A DNA stretch of 64,000 bases from Linum tenue (GCA_946122785.1 CAMGYJ010000006.1:71425676-71489675); one strand, 5' to 3'. Shown: positions 1-10,930, numbered from the stretch's first letter. Notes: generated from the letters alone by a model not told the origin. A program made the numbers and translations.

Positions 1-511
1 CTCTTTAGGGTTCGTCCCTTGGGTGTTTGGGATCCAAAACCCAGCTCTCTCCCTCCAAAAATTGCAAAACAGCTTTTATACCCGCTGAAACTCGCACCCC
101 CTACTTGCACGGCCGTGCAAATTGAGGTTCTGGCCGTGCACAATTTCCAGCATGCACTCCTAAGCTTCGTTGATCTCGTTTGAGCTCGTTTGACCTCCGA
201 TTCAGTCGCCGTTTGATCCCAGACGCTCGTGGTCTCGTCCTCTTTCTTTTCATAACAAGCTTGCATGATTCTTTGTCCATAAAGTGAGGTAGAAATCCAT
301 TCTTCTTCAGGTCATGCCCGAGTTTCTTCTCTCGAATCGTCAATTGATCTCTGATTGACTTGAAACTTGCGCCTATGCTTCACTTTATGTGCTAGGACCT
401 GAAATGGGACAAAGGAACACAACCTAGCATAAAATAGGCCAAAGACGCAATAATTCAAGCTCAAACAATCAAGAAACAAAGGGGAAAACATGTGCAAATA
501 CCGAGTCATCA
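1..511 (-). mobile_element. LTR-like fragment, cut by window edge
   Basis: On the minus strand this block starts with TGATGACTCGG at 511, the TG expected of an LTR 5' end, exactly where the LINE ORF1 reading frame to its right stops making sense. The interior has the unit TGCACGGCCGTGCA near 105-120 and a purine-rich stretch near 470-490 on the plus strand. No gag or pol is visible and the other end lies outside the window, so solo LTR, full element or another repeat cannot be told apart. The call rests on the sharp junction and the TG..CA-like edge only. Confidence 0.35.
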
Positions 512-1050
512 CCTCTCCTCCTCGATCCTTTTTTGTGTGCCTTGCGATGATTGATCACTCTTAGGGACAGTCCCTGCGGGATTAGATAGTGAGTTTTTTG
601 GGCAATCTACCTCGCTGTGTCCAAATCGACCACATCCAAAGCACACATTGTGGATCCCCACATACTCTATCCGTCAGACCCTTCTTTCCAGTCGTTATTT
701 GGCAATCAGCGGCCTGGTCAAATCCACCTCCACACATATCTTCGCGTAGTGACCCCTAGATGCATCTCTTGTTGCCCCATCTGTCTTCACAAACCTCCCA
801 ATGGCATTCCCAATGTCTCGTAAGACTTCGTGGTCATAATAATCCATTGACAGCCTTCGTAGTTGAGCACAAACTAGTAGGTGAGTACGAACATCGTCCC
901 CTTCAGCCGGGTCGAAACCACGTTTCCACCGCCTGGTCAGAACATAGTGATCTTCGATCATCCACGGACCTTCGAATAGTGCCCTATTATAATCCTGTTT
1001 CGTAGCAAACCGAACAGAGTAAAAGCCTTTCCCCATGCTAGCTACTATAG

Positions 1051-1290
1051 GTGTCAATCGGGCGGGTCGGGCGGGTTCGGTCTGGGTTCAATCGGGTTCG
1101 GGTTCAAACGGGTTGCGGGTTCATCGGGTTTCGGGTTCATTGGGTTCGGGTTCAAACGGGTTGCGGGTTAGTTGGGTTGCGGGTTCATCGGGTTTGGGTT
1201 CAATCGGGTTGCGGGCAAATCGGGTTGCGGGTTCATCGGGTTTTGGGTCGGGCGGGTTGCGGGCGGATCGGGTTTCGGGTTGTTCGGGCC
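1051..1290. repeat. Left subterminal iteron array of element A
   Basis: About twenty CGGGTT-containing units occur here, mostly CGGGTTGCGGGTTCAT and CGGGTTCGGGTTCA in the same orientation. Their position just inside the terminus fits the multi-site transposase binding regions of hAT elements. Short open frames here are products of the repeat, not genes. Confidence 0.85.
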
Positions 1291-3169
1291 AGCGCATCAA
1301 GTAACTTAACTCATTACTCATTACCAACTTACACATTTTATTACACTAATTTAAAATATTTTCTCAACTTTTTAACCAATTTATTTCTATCTCGTATATA
1401 TATATACTTTATTTTTTTGAAAAAAACTAGTCAAAATGTTAAATCAATTTGTATGACTTGCAAACTTGTTATGTAATTAATCATAATTGGTAAAGTATTA
1501 TAGCTAATAGTAATGGTGATATCAATATTTGCATTCAAAAGACAACATTAATTGTTTATTTGATATTTTAATATTAATTCAATAGTAATTGGATTAAAAT
1601 ATCTCGTTTAGTATAACCATGCAAATCTGGTATTTGGTGTGTGGTCTTTGGCAAAAGCATAGTGATAAAAGGAGTTATTTCGAAATAACTCATTGCCCAA
1701 ATAACTTCAGTAAACTGTTGCCAAATGAGTTATTTGTAAAATTGTTCGAATTATCCTAAAAATTGAACCATTAAAGATTAGCTATCAAATTTAGTAAAAT
1801 TATTGTTACTTCAATCATAACTTACTCAATAGCATATATCCTATACACTTAGCCTTACCCTCAATCAACAATATTAAGTTAGTATATGTTGTTGATTGTA
1901 TACCCTAAACCATCAATACATTATACACTAACCACATAACCTATACCCTATACCCTAACCATATGTCTTTGAGTTGTGATTTTGCTAGTATAGTTAATTT
2001 AAAAGTGAAATTCATACTTTGATTTTCAAAACATAGATAAAAAGTGATATTTGCTAATTGTTATACCCTAACCATATATCTTATACTTTACACCACATAC
2101 CTTGTACCCTAACCACGTACCATAAACATAAATTAAAAAGGGATCTCCTGCCGTTAAAGACTTCAAATGACTTCAATTGAACATATGTTAATAAAAAACT
2201 TAGAACCGTCAAAACCATCAATATCTTATACCCTAACCATATACACCCTAAACCATATGTACCTTATACCCTATACCCTAACCATATACTTTATATCATA
2301 AACAACGAACCGTCAAAGATTACTTATCAAGTTTAGTATAAATTGTTGTAACTAATGGTTAATTTATTTATTAGCCCATAAACAATTACATACATATATA
2401 TATATTAGCCTTCAAAGCATATAAGAATAAATTTAACTAGTCATGCCCTCCATATAAAATTTAAAGATTCATATTTCAAAAGCTAAAATTATGAAAAAAC
2501 CAAACAATTGAAAACACCAAATTTGTTGCCTTCTTTCTTTTCACAAAATACTAAAATTTCCCTCCTTCTTTCTACTTCCATACATTAGAAAACTCAATTT
2601 TCCCTCCTCTTTCTCTTCCATAAAATTGAAAGAACCAAATTACCCTCTTCTTTCCTTCTAACAAAAGTTGAAAACTCAAAAGTTTCCCTCCTTATTTCTC
2701 TTTCATAATCAAAAGAATCAAAATTTTTCACTTCTTTCTCTTCCCACATATCAAAACCACCAAAATTCCCACTTGTTTCTTTTCTAAAAAATTCAAAGAA
2801 CCAAATTTCCCTCTTCTTTCTCTTCCCAAAAACTTGAATACACCAAAATTTCCCTCTTTATTTAAAAACATCAAATTACCAAATACATTACTTTACTTTA
2901 TTTATATTTAATTGATAATTTTATTGAATAGTTAAATTAACCAAAATTTTAATTTATATATTATATTAATATTGTCATGATCTCAAGTGACTTTCATGTT
3001 TCAATTTTTGTAATTTTCTTAAAATACGTAATATCAAGTGAGTTTCATATTTTTTAAATTTCCTATACGAAATGAAAAAATAATTTTACTTAAGTTTAGA
3101 ATGAAAAAATTTATTTTGAAAAACTATGTATTGTATATTTTTATAATTATTCAAGTGGATTAGATGAAA

Positions 3170-3412
3170 TTCGGGTTGAGTCGGTCGGGTTACGGGTTAG
3201 TCAGGTTCGGGTCAATCGGGTTCGGGTTAATCGGGTTGCGGGTCAGTCGGGTTGCGGGTCAATCGGGTTCGGGTTAATCGGGTTGCGGGTTAGTTGGGTT
3301 GCGGGTCAATCGGGTTGCGGGTCGGGTGGGTTACGGCTTGTTGACTTTTAGTCAATTCGGGTTGCGGGTCGGGTTGATCGGGCGGGTTAATCGGGTCGGG
3401 CTATGTTTTGAC
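3170..3412. repeat. Right subterminal iteron array of element A
   Basis: The array holds about twenty units such as CGGGTTGCGGGTCAGT and TCGGGTTCGGGTTAAT. They are in the same orientation as the left array rather than inverted, so the two ends are asymmetric in unit orientation while their terminal 12 bp are inverted. Confidence 0.85.
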
Positions 3413-3946
3413 ACCTATACTAGCTACAGTAATAGTTCCTGTTTTGGCCCATAGGTTGTGTAGCCTCCGCTGTAGGAAGATGAAAGGGAAGGAATGCCCT
3501 AATATTCGTACTATGAGAGCACGTTGCCATTGTTGCCTCATCCTTTGCTTGGTATCTTTTGTAACCCTGATATTAGGGCAGTCAGGGTCCCCCTCTCCGT
3601 CGTTGTCCTCATCCTCGTCCTCCTCCCCACGTACCTCATCCTCCATCTGCTTATTATCCTTGCCGATAACTGATTCAAGGTAAGACCGAGCCGGCGGGGT
3701 CGAAGTGGCAGCGCCGCCTGAATCCAACTGCGCTGCGCCCCCCATTGGGATAGCCTCCAAGGCTTCAGGCCTTTTGTCATCAGAGGGCTTGTTGAGAAGA
3801 TCAACCAACATGGCTGCGGTGCCAGTAAACTCGCCTTCCACAATGGTTTTCGACCTCTTTGAGGACTGAACAGGAGACGACGTATCCCCAGGATCCGGTG
3901 GACGGAGGGTTTCCTCCACAGCCCCCGGCGTTACGCCGGTAGTCAT

Positions 3947-5248
3947 CGATGGCTGCAAACCCTAGGGCCCGATCGTTCTGGGATCCGGAAAATACGGAGC
4001 GTCTAAGGATTGGCCCCCACCTTGGGTTTTATAATGTTTTAGTGTCATTTCCTTCGGTTTTACTCTAGTTCAACAACAGTGTCTACAAAAATAGGTCGCA
4101 TGGTTGAGGTGCTATGGATTTTTTATTCAAAACTAGTAAATTGATTTTGCAAAGCGAAAAGTATGCAAATAACATAGACCATAAACGAAATAGAAGATAA
4201 AGGAAAACACAATAAACACTCGAAAACCAAAACAATATGAAAATAGATAGACTAGAAAGACAACGAAAAACACAAGACAAGTGCACACATAAAAGACGTT
4301 GTCTATGTGAATTTTCCTAGAGTTCTATAGATTATCAAACCAATCAAATCATACATAAAACTGCATTTTGATAATCATGTCATTCTAGCTCCATTACATC
4401 ATTGTTGCCACGATTAGTCATCTATGGCAAACTAATCAGACTGTACACGATTTTTTGTTTGTCATAATCGATCATAAGCATAAGATATCGTACATGCATT
4501 TTCTTGCATTGGTGATCTAAAACATATAAGGACAATTTCTTGTCATACTAATATGAAAATTATGTTCATCGTAGATTTTCTAAGGATTGAAATACCGTAC
4601 CGGAGGTCGTACCAAAAGAGTCAGTGATAGGGTATTTTATGCTAAAACCGTGGTTTAACCATGGTTCAATCGTATTATACCGCTAAATACCGCCTACCGA
4701 TTTTGCTTCCGGTAGAAAAAAATTCAGGTCGAGCCACCAATACAATACAATATTTTAATCTTGAGATTTTCCCTTGAAGTAATACTAGCAAACATAACTT
4801 GAATACTCGAATCACTCTAGGTTAGGTAGAGTCATCATTTCCATGCCTCTAGCTGTCACAAGATTAGTTGGAAATCGCATTGGTCTGGGCCTGAGGTCTT
4901 TATCCTCTAGAAAATGATTCTTTTTCATTTTTCAATGAGTCGTAGTTAACTAGATCTGTCGTGAGTGAATAGTGATGATATTTTTTTTTTTTGCATAACT
5001 CACTCATCCAACTCTCAAGTTCATTCTCGTTTGAGCTCACATGCTCGTGTTCTTGCCCTTTTCGATATCATATGCTAAAAATCATTAAAAAAAATCCAAA
5101 CGAAATTAAAAAAACTCCAAATTATTTAAAAAGAAGGTCAAGCACACAAAGGAGCAAATACGAAGAAAATCCTCACTAAAACTACTATGGATGCATAGAA
5201 AATAGGGGAAATCCCCTCCTCCCACCATGATCTCAAATGAAATATCAG
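3947..5248. other. No gene seen; LINE 5' leader and a degenerate repeat
   Basis: About 3947-4090 is probably the 5' leader of the LINE ORF1 relic. The rest is AT-rich. At about 4573-4745 lies a degenerate repeat with AACCATGGTTCAA followed by ACCGCTAAATACCGC; the same arrangement occurs near 11035-11090. Nothing else is recognisable. Confidence 0.5.
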
Positions 5249-5336
5249 TTTTTTTTTTTTTTTGCCAAAGTTATCCCGAGAGGGAGCAGCGAAGATACGA
5301 CAATATACAAGGCCTCCTAAGACCAGGCTAGGAAAA

Positions 5337-7079
5337 TTAAATAAATAAAACACGATGGTCGACAAGTGTCTGCACCATCGCTCCAAGGGCTTGTCTTGCC
5401 ACGAAATGGGCAGCCCTATTATACCTACGGGGAGCGAAATGGAACGTAGCACGAAGGAAAGAAGCCCGCAACACCTGAATCTCTTGCAGGAGAGCTCCAC
5501 CCACCGCGTGCGCCGAGTCCTTCGCATTAATCAGCCGAACGATCACTTGCGCATCCCCACAAAACAAAACATTAGTGAAAGAGTGAGCCATGCACCAACG
5601 TAAAGAGTAGCGAAGGGCCAGGAGCTCTGCGAGAAATGGGTCATCAATATTAGGAATAAAGCGCCCCCAAGAGAAAATGGACTGATTCGCCTCAGCAAAG
5701 CCAACAAAACTAATGGCACATCCGACCAAAGATTTGGTGGCACCATCAAAGTGTACCAATACTGCACCGGGAGGTATGGAAGGAGGGGGTTGATCACGAG
5801 GTAAAACCCCACTAGAAGCAGAAGAACCGCGAGGCAAGGATCTCACCGGATGCGCCCGTGCTAGCTCCCATTCAGCAACCTGAGAGTAATAATGACTTGA
5901 TAAAACATGGGAGAAATACTGAATACCATCATAAGTAGCCAAACATCTGGACTTCCAGAGCCTCCAGTACAGAAAAACCAACCGCGAAATCTCAACTTTG
6001 GATAGACCTGCATAAAAAAATATCCTACGCCAACCAATCGCAACATGGCACAAGCGAATTTGAGCAAGAATATGGTTGTACACCAACAATTCCCACAACT
6101 CCAAAGCAATCCGACAATCCAAAAAACAATGAGCAAGAGTCTCAGCCGCACCACCACAGACAGGGCAAGCGTAAGCCTCAGTATCATCATCAGCAATCAG
6201 TTCCTTATCACGAAGCACATCTCGAACCGGGAGGAAACCTTTAACCACGCGCCAAAGAAAAAATTTAAGCTTTGGGGGAACAGGAAGAGACCATAGAAAC
6301 TTCCAAGAGCGAGAATCAAAAGACGATGGAATTGTGAAAAAATCAGCAACGTACTCAGCCGCAGCTAAACGATACCCAGATTTCACAGAATATTCGCCTG
6401 AAACTTCATAATGCCAAATCAAACGGTCAGCCACAGGAAAAATTGGCAGAGGAATAGACAAGATTAGCTGGACAGTGGCAGAATCAAAGAGGTATGAAAG
6501 CACGTTCTCCTTCCAAGTACCTTGACCATGATTAATTAGGCAAGAAACAAAAGAGTCAGGTAAGACAACCCCAAGAAGCAAAATCGGCCTAGAAGGAGGA
6601 GTGGTGGGAAGCCAAACATCATTCGTAATGTGGACCGATATCCCACAACCAATTAACCAACGAAGTCCTTGGACCAAAAGATCCCTGCCCAAAAGAACAC
6701 CCTGCCATGCCCATGAAGGGCGCGTACCAGCAGTAGCAGAAAGAAAGGAGGAGTTAGGAAAATACCTGCCTTTGTATGTAGTAGCTAAGAGGCTATCCGG
6801 ATCCTGGACAATCCTCCAAGCTTGTTTGGCAAGCAAAGCAATGTTATTGGAGTCTAGATCACGAAAACCCAGACCCCCAATTGATTTATGGCGACATAAA
6901 GCACGCCAAGAGGTCCATCTCATGCCACCCTCTCTATCATGTTGACTCCACCAAAAGCGAGCAAGATGCCCATTTAAACGCCTGCAAAAAAGTGAAGGAA
7001 TTCGAAAACACGACATCGTGTAAATCGGTTGGGCCAAAGCCACTGATTTAATCACTGTTTCCTTTGCCGCTAGTGACAT
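5337..7079 (-). CDS. LINE ORF2, C-terminal part: zf-RVT and RNase H
   Basis: An open frame of 580 codons begins with the conserved LAAKETVIKS stretch after the RT core. It continues through the maturase-like thumb region (FWWSQHDREGGMRW, GGLGFRDLDSNNIALLAKQAW), a zf-RVT finger (CPVCGGAAETLAHCFLDC, near residues 306-323) and an RNase H of the RVT_3 type. The RNase H carboxylates are VHFDG, AELLAL and CGDAQ; the usual last aspartate position reads AAHFVAR with histidine. The ATG at 7079 is internal to ORF2 and is unlikely to be a natural start. Confidence 0.85.
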   Translation of the reverse strand: MSLAAKETVIKSVALAQPIYTMSCFRIPSLFCRRLNGHLARFWWSQHDREGGMRWTSWRALCRHKSIGGLGFRDLDSNNIALLAKQAWRIVQDPDSLLATTYKGRYFPNSSFLSATAGTRPSWAWQGVLLGRDLLVQGLRWLIGCGISVHITNDVWLPTTPPSRPILLLGVVLPDSFVSCLINHGQGTWKENVLSYLFDSATVQLILSIPLPIFPVADRLIWHYEVSGEYSVKSGYRLAAAEYVADFFTIPSSFDSRSWKFLWSLPVPPKLKFFLWRVVKGFLPVRDVLRDKELIADDDTEAYACPVCGGAAETLAHCFLDCRIALELWELLVYNHILAQIRLCHVAIGWRRIFFYAGLSKVEISRLVFLYWRLWKSRCLATYDGIQYFSHVLSSHYYSQVAEWELARAHPVRSLPRGSSASSGVLPRDQPPPSIPPGAVLVHFDGATKSLVGCAISFVGFAEANQSIFSWGRFIPNIDDPFLAELLALRYSLRWCMAHSFTNVLFCGDAQVIVRLINAKDSAHAVGGALLQEIQVLRASFLRATFHFAPRRYNRAAHFVARQALGAMVQTLVDHRVLFI

Positions 7080-7870
7080 ATACTTCGATTTCCATCCTTG
7101 AATCCGATTAACCAGGCATTCCTCAACAAAACGAACGTATCCTGCTTAGAACGCAAGACGCGCATCGGAAGTCCCAGGTAACGATCTTGGGGACCACTGA
7201 TTGCCACGCCAAGCAGAGAGATAATAGTTGAGGCTTCAGCTGCAGAAACATTATTACTAAAAGTAACAGTGGATTTCTGAAGATTGACCTTCTGACCACT
7301 CACCTGCTGGTAAGAATTAAGAATATGAAGAAGATTATGACATTCCAAATGGGATGCCCGGAGGAACAAATATGAATCGTCCGCAAAGAATAAGTGAGAA
7401 ATTCTAGGGCACCGACGGTGCACCTTCAGACCATGCAACAAATCAGAATGGATAGCTTGATTAATAACACTAGAAAAACCTTCCGTATAGAGCGCAAACA
7501 GCAAAGGAGAGAGCGGATCACCTTGACGCAATCCTCGCTCAGGATGAAAGTAACCATGGGGAGAGCCATTGATAAACACAGAGAAAGATACTGATGAAAC
7601 ACACGCCCACAACCAATCAAGCCACTGGGAACAGAAACCAAGCTTAGACATGATAGCAAACAGAAAACTCCACTCAACACGGTCATAAGCCTTTTCCATG
7701 TCTAATTTCAAAGCCATCCACTTATCACTACCCAAGGATTTGTTCTTCAGAAATTGTAAAACCTCCCGACCCAACAAAATATTATCCGAGATAAGACGTC
7801 CTTTAACAAACCCGTTCTGGTAGGGACCAACGATAGAAGGAAGAACCTCTCGTAGTCTACGTACAAGTGA
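7070..7870 (-). pseudogene. LINE ORF2, reverse transcriptase core, out of frame with both neighbours
   Basis: This block holds the RT palm motifs: MALKLDMEKAYDRVEW (first aspartate), GLRQGDPLSPLLF and the catalytic FFADDSYLF. It starts without an ATG, in the middle of the region preceding the fingers, and loses the frame near 7110, where the continuing text QGWKSKYMSLAAKE is found in another frame. The essential aspartates remain, so loss of function is due to the indels and not to active-site decay. Confidence 0.85.
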
Positions 7871-7875
7871 GAACT

Positions 7876-9438
7876 TTAGAGATTATTTTGTAAACAACCT
7901 GGCATAAAGCAATAGGCCTCACGCATGGTTTCAGCACCAGGAACCTTCGGGAGCAACGAAATCCAAGTGTGATTAAAGTTAGGAAGGAGATACCCAGTAT
8001 GGAAAAATTCCTGCACAGCTGCAACAACTGAATTTCCCACTAAATGCCAATAATGCTGAAAAAGGATACCTGTAAACCCGTCAGAACCTGGGGCTTGGAG
8101 TCTACAAACACTGAAAGTTGCCAATCGAATGTCCTCCCAGGAAACTGGAGCAATAAGGGCGGCATTCATCGAAGGCAACACCAATCCCGGAAGTAACATA
8201 CCGGCTACAAATTCAAAGCAAGGAACAGCTTCAGATTGAAAAAGATGAAAAAAATAATGAACTGCAATACCACCCATGCTCGGGTCATCAGAGTGACCCA
8301 TCCCGTCGTCGTCTCGTAGAAGCAGGATCCTATTCTTCCTCTTGCGCTGCAATGTTGTAAGATGAAAGAAGCGAGTATTGGAATCTCCTTCAGTTAAATA
8401 ATGAACTCGAGATTTCTGATGCCAATACAATTCTTCCTGCAAAAAAGCTTCAGATAATTGTTGCTCAAAACCAGAGATAATCGTCCAATCAACTATAGGT
8501 TTATTTCGTTCCGATTGAAGAGCATCTTGGAGTTCACGGATAGCCCGAGCCGAGTTCGAAGTTCCTTTCAAGGACCAGTGAAAAAGACTATGCCTAGCGG
8601 ACTTCAAGGTGGAATGTAATTTGAACTGCGAGGTACCACCATACCACGAACTCCATTGAGATACCACGATCTCCTCTGCCTCAGAATTGGACAGCCAACG
8701 ACAATCGAAATGAAAATTTGCCTTCGTTTTGACAGCAGAGGCATGAAATAACAGCAAAATCATCCAGTGATCGGAACCAAGGTCAGAGAGATGAAGAACC
8801 TGCAAGCCCGGCCAAAGCGTAGATGCCAGGGGAGAGGCGAAGACGCGATCCAAACGCTCCATGATATGCTCAGAAGGCGATCGACGATTAGACCACGTAA
8901 AAGGAGGTCCTTGAAAACCAAGGTCCTGTAAAGAAAGGTTAGTCGCAAAGGAATGTAGCGGGGCCAAAACCGCCGGTGTAGGAAAACGACCACCTTGCTT
9001 TTCCGAAGAACACAAAAGACAATTGAAATCACCTAGTACTAAAAAAGGAATAACAAGCGACGAGAGAGCAACTTTTATTTCATTCAATTGCACCAAACGT
9101 GTGCTCTCATTACAATCCAGATGAACAAAAACCAACATAAACTGACCACAAACAGAATGGTCACATTCTACGAACATAAAAGCTTGAGACTTCGAGATAA
9201 CCGTGCAGGAAATCTCCGAAGACCAAGCAACGAAAAAACCCCCAGCAGTATTAACAGGACTAACGAGGTCATTATTCGGAAAACCAAGACGACAAAGACG
9301 CGAAACAACTTTCCTATCACGACACTTTGTTTCGCAAAGACACACAATCATCGGAGATCGACAATTGACAGCGGCAAGCAGCGCCTTACGAGCCAGGGCC
9401 TTGCCGAAACCCCGACAATTCCAAAAGAGAATAGTCAT
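7876..9438 (-). CDS. LINE ORF2, N-terminal part: APE-type endonuclease
   Basis: An open frame of 520 codons covers the endonuclease and the start of the RT region. The exonuclease-endonuclease-phosphatase fold shows its active-site series in order: WNCRG near residue 7, CETK near 36, GDFN near 137, TWSN near 186, LDR near 200 and SDHW near 223. A linker follows with KSRVHYLTEGDSNTRFFH, then the RT entry motif GSDGFTGILFQHYW. The frame ends early because small deletions near 7910 and 7860 shift it; the correct RT frame (VLPSIVGPYQNGFVKGR) resumes on the other side. In intact elements this enzyme nicks target DNA to prime reverse transcription. Confidence 0.85.
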   Translation of the reverse strand: MTILFWNCRGFGKALARKALLAAVNCRSPMIVCLCETKCRDRKVVSRLCRLGFPNNDLVSPVNTAGGFFVAWSSEISCTVISKSQAFMFVECDHSVCGQFMLVFVHLDCNESTRLVQLNEIKVALSSLVIPFLVLGDFNCLLCSSEKQGGRFPTPAVLAPLHSFATNLSLQDLGFQGPPFTWSNRRSPSEHIMERLDRVFASPLASTLWPGLQVLHLSDLGSDHWMILLLFHASAVKTKANFHFDCRWLSNSEAEEIVVSQWSSWYGGTSQFKLHSTLKSARHSLFHWSLKGTSNSARAIRELQDALQSERNKPIVDWTIISGFEQQLSEAFLQEELYWHQKSRVHYLTEGDSNTRFFHLTTLQRKRKNRILLLRDDDGMGHSDDPSMGGIAVHYFFHLFQSEAVPCFEFVAGMLLPGLVLPSMNAALIAPVSWEDIRLATFSVCRLQAPGSDGFTGILFQHYWHLVGNSVVAAVQEFFHTGYLLPNFNHTWISLLPKVPGAETMREAYCFMPGCLQNNL

Positions 9439-10367
9439 GGATCAAATTGGGACCGACTTGGGCCGGTATCCTCCACCCCATGATCATTGACAGCCAAAAC
9501 AGAATTTGCAGCAGAATCCACACACTGGAGCTTGGAATTGGGAGGAAGCAAGACCTCCTCCAACTCCCCTCTCTTACGAACACGACCAGTGGAGGGAGAG
9601 CCATTCTCAACGCCCAACGGAGAATCTAGAGACAGACGCTGAAAATCCTCCACCCCCGGAACTGCAGCAGGTAAAGGCGCAGGCAAGGCGAGCACCACAG
9701 AACGGCGATCAACCGCCGAACCCTCCACCTGACGCCTCCAGGAGAAACGAGCCAAACGACGACGGAGGGTCTGCTCATTGACACGCGGCCCCTTGTCCCG
9801 AGCAAGCAAGTCTTTACCATAAGGGGGCACGTCACCGGCAGCCATAGCTTCAGGCCGATCACAACGGCTCCTTGGGTGACCAATCACACCGCAATTAAAA
9901 CAGAACAGCGGGAGTCGTTCATAGAGCACCATAGCCTCGAAAGGATTCCTGGCCTGGAGTTCATGAGAAGCAGTGACAGAAACAGGAAGAGGAACCGTCA
10001 CATCCATAGCCACCTTCGCACGAAGATAGACTCCACCAGAGTTGCTGCCGATGTGAACCGCTGCAGCCTTCAGATCGCCCAGGGCGGAGCCCAGACAGCG
10101 AGCTATGAGCACAGTGTGGCCATGAGAAGGAACCTTCCAGAATTGCACCCAAAGCGGTACACGATTAAGGGACTCCACAGCAGCAAAAGACGGTTCCTCC
10201 CAGGATTTGACATGGATCATGTAGCGAGGCTGAATCCAAGGAGAACCATCACGGATCCGAGACAAATCTGAGGAATCAGAGAATACAAAACCTAGCAGAC
10301 CATCGCTAAGAGACAGAATGGTCAGCGAACCCTCACAACGCCAAAGATCGGCAAGGAAAGACTGCAT
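9435..10367 (-). CDS. LINE ORF1, gag-like protein (DUF4283 + CCHC)
   Basis: An open frame of 310 codons encodes the RNA-binding partner of ORF2. It begins at an ATG (MQSFLADLWRCEG) that lies within the normal DUF4283 domain, so about 40-60 N-terminal residues of the family are missing. DUF4283 motifs follow (DGSPWIQPRYMIHVKSW, VPLWVQFWKVP), then a CX2CX4HX4C zinc knuckle CFNCGVIGHPRSRC near residues 154-167, then a basic and low-complexity tail. Its TGA overlaps the ATG of ORF2 in the four bases ATGA (9438-9435), which suggests that ORF2 was made by termination-reinitiation on one transcript. The frame is open, but the missing 5' end means it is unlikely to be expressed from its own promoter. 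Confidence 0.8.
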   Translation of the reverse strand: MQSFLADLWRCEGSLTILSLSDGLLGFVFSDSSDLSRIRDGSPWIQPRYMIHVKSWEEPSFAAVESLNRVPLWVQFWKVPSHGHTVLIARCLGSALGDLKAAAVHIGSNSGGVYLRAKVAMDVTVPLPVSVTASHELQARNPFEAMVLYERLPLFCFNCGVIGHPRSRCDRPEAMAAGDVPPYGKDLLARDKGPRVNEQTLRRRLARFSWRRQVEGSAVDRRSVVLALPAPLPAAVPGVEDFQRLSLDSPLGVENGSPSTGRVRKRGELEEVLLPPNSKLQCVDSAANSVLAVNDHGVEDTGPSRSQFDP

Positions 10368-10930
10368 ACTTATTATTAAGTGTATGCTTACTAGTTACTA
10401 TAGTTCAATTGGCTCACTGTCAATAAATTCTGCATACATTTTTAGCCACGTTGCTAGCGAATAAATTAACATATTACATGAACTTGTTAAAATTATGATG
10501 CATAAATGTGTTTGTTAAAATATCATTTTATCAAGAGATTAATAAGGCCATCCGCCCCTTACGTTTATTGGGCTTTTTTGCAAAAGTTTAATTTCCAATG
10601 GATATCGAAGTTTGGGTTGTTTACTATTTGGGCTTCTATCATAGGTGGCAAACGAACCTCGCAGAAGATAAGGATCTGGAGTACTAAGGCTCGCTAAAGC
10701 CCAATATTTCTCTAACCCAACATCAATTCCCTTATCCCTAGGCCCGCCATCTGCATGTGGGCCTTACCCAATATTGTCCATCAAGAATCGGCCTTTGATT
10801 CTCTTACTGTTTGCCTTTTTGCCTTGTACACTAATCGTTGGATGAATGTTTTTGCTTAATAAAAAATTAAAAACTAGTGTTTGAAAAAATTGTACCTTAT
10901 CGGCTATCCTGAAAACTCGTCTATGAAGTC
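10368..10930. other. No gene seen
   Basis: This is AT-rich flank of the LINE. A palindrome-like GCATAC..GTATGC lies at 10365-10389. Nothing else is recognisable. Confidence 0.5.

Larger units (their letters stand above)
1046..3419. mobile_element. hAT-type non-autonomous element, CGGGTTG iterons (element A)
   Basis: The termini are inverted: TATAGGTGTCAA at the left and TTGACACCTATA at the right. They are flanked by a perfect 8 bp target duplication CTAGCTAC at 1038-1045 and 3420-3427, the size made by hAT transposases. Removing the element and one duplication copy restores the host LINE ORF1 frame. No transposase is encoded; the 1.9 kb interior is AT-rich with runs related to the telomere-like unit TACCCTAA (about 1850-2300). 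Both ends carry dense arrays of CGGGTTGCGGGTT-type units. Confidence 0.85.
513..3946 (-). pseudogene. LINE ORF1 (DUF4283 + CCHC zinc knuckle) relic, split by a hAT element
   Basis: Two blocks make one gag-like ORF1 of a plant L1-type LINE. The N-terminal block (3946 down to 3428) starts with an ATG (MTTGVTPGAVEE), runs through an acidic low-complexity stretch and enters the DUF4283 fold. The C-terminal block (about 1037 down to 513) continues DUF4283 (GKGFYSVRF, EGPWMIEDHYVL) and ends with a CX2CX4HX4C knuckle (CFGCGRFGHSEVDC) near 620-650. The blocks join at the duplicated site of the 1046-3419 element. Two in-frame stops lie between DUF4283 and the knuckle, so the copy was dead regardless of the insertion. 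In the intact family this protein binds LINE RNA. The matching ORF2 is not seen on either side. The 5' untranslated part probably extends to about 4090. Confidence 0.8.
5249..10367 (-). mobile_element. L1-type LINE, 5' truncated, inactivated
   Basis: On the minus strand the order is ORF1, ORF2 (endonuclease, reverse transcriptase, zinc-finger linker, RNase H), short 3' UTR and a 15-base poly(A), seen as T at 5249-5263. ORF1 starts inside the usual DUF4283 domain, so the 5' end is lost at about 10367. ORF2 is broken by at least three small indels (near 7910, 7860 and 7110). I could not find a convincing target duplication: the left flank ends AAATATCAG and no matching block follows 10367. Confidence 0.9.

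Noticed and set aside
1035..1476. Open frames on both strands in the CGGGTT array
   Set aside because: They are translations of the iteron units (Gly/Ser/Val/Arg-rich) and end where the array ends; no domain.
5249..10530. AAATATCA near 10516 as the right copy of the LINE target duplication
   Set aside because: It lies about 150 bp beyond the last LINE coding text and only 8 AT-rich bases match, so chance is likely.
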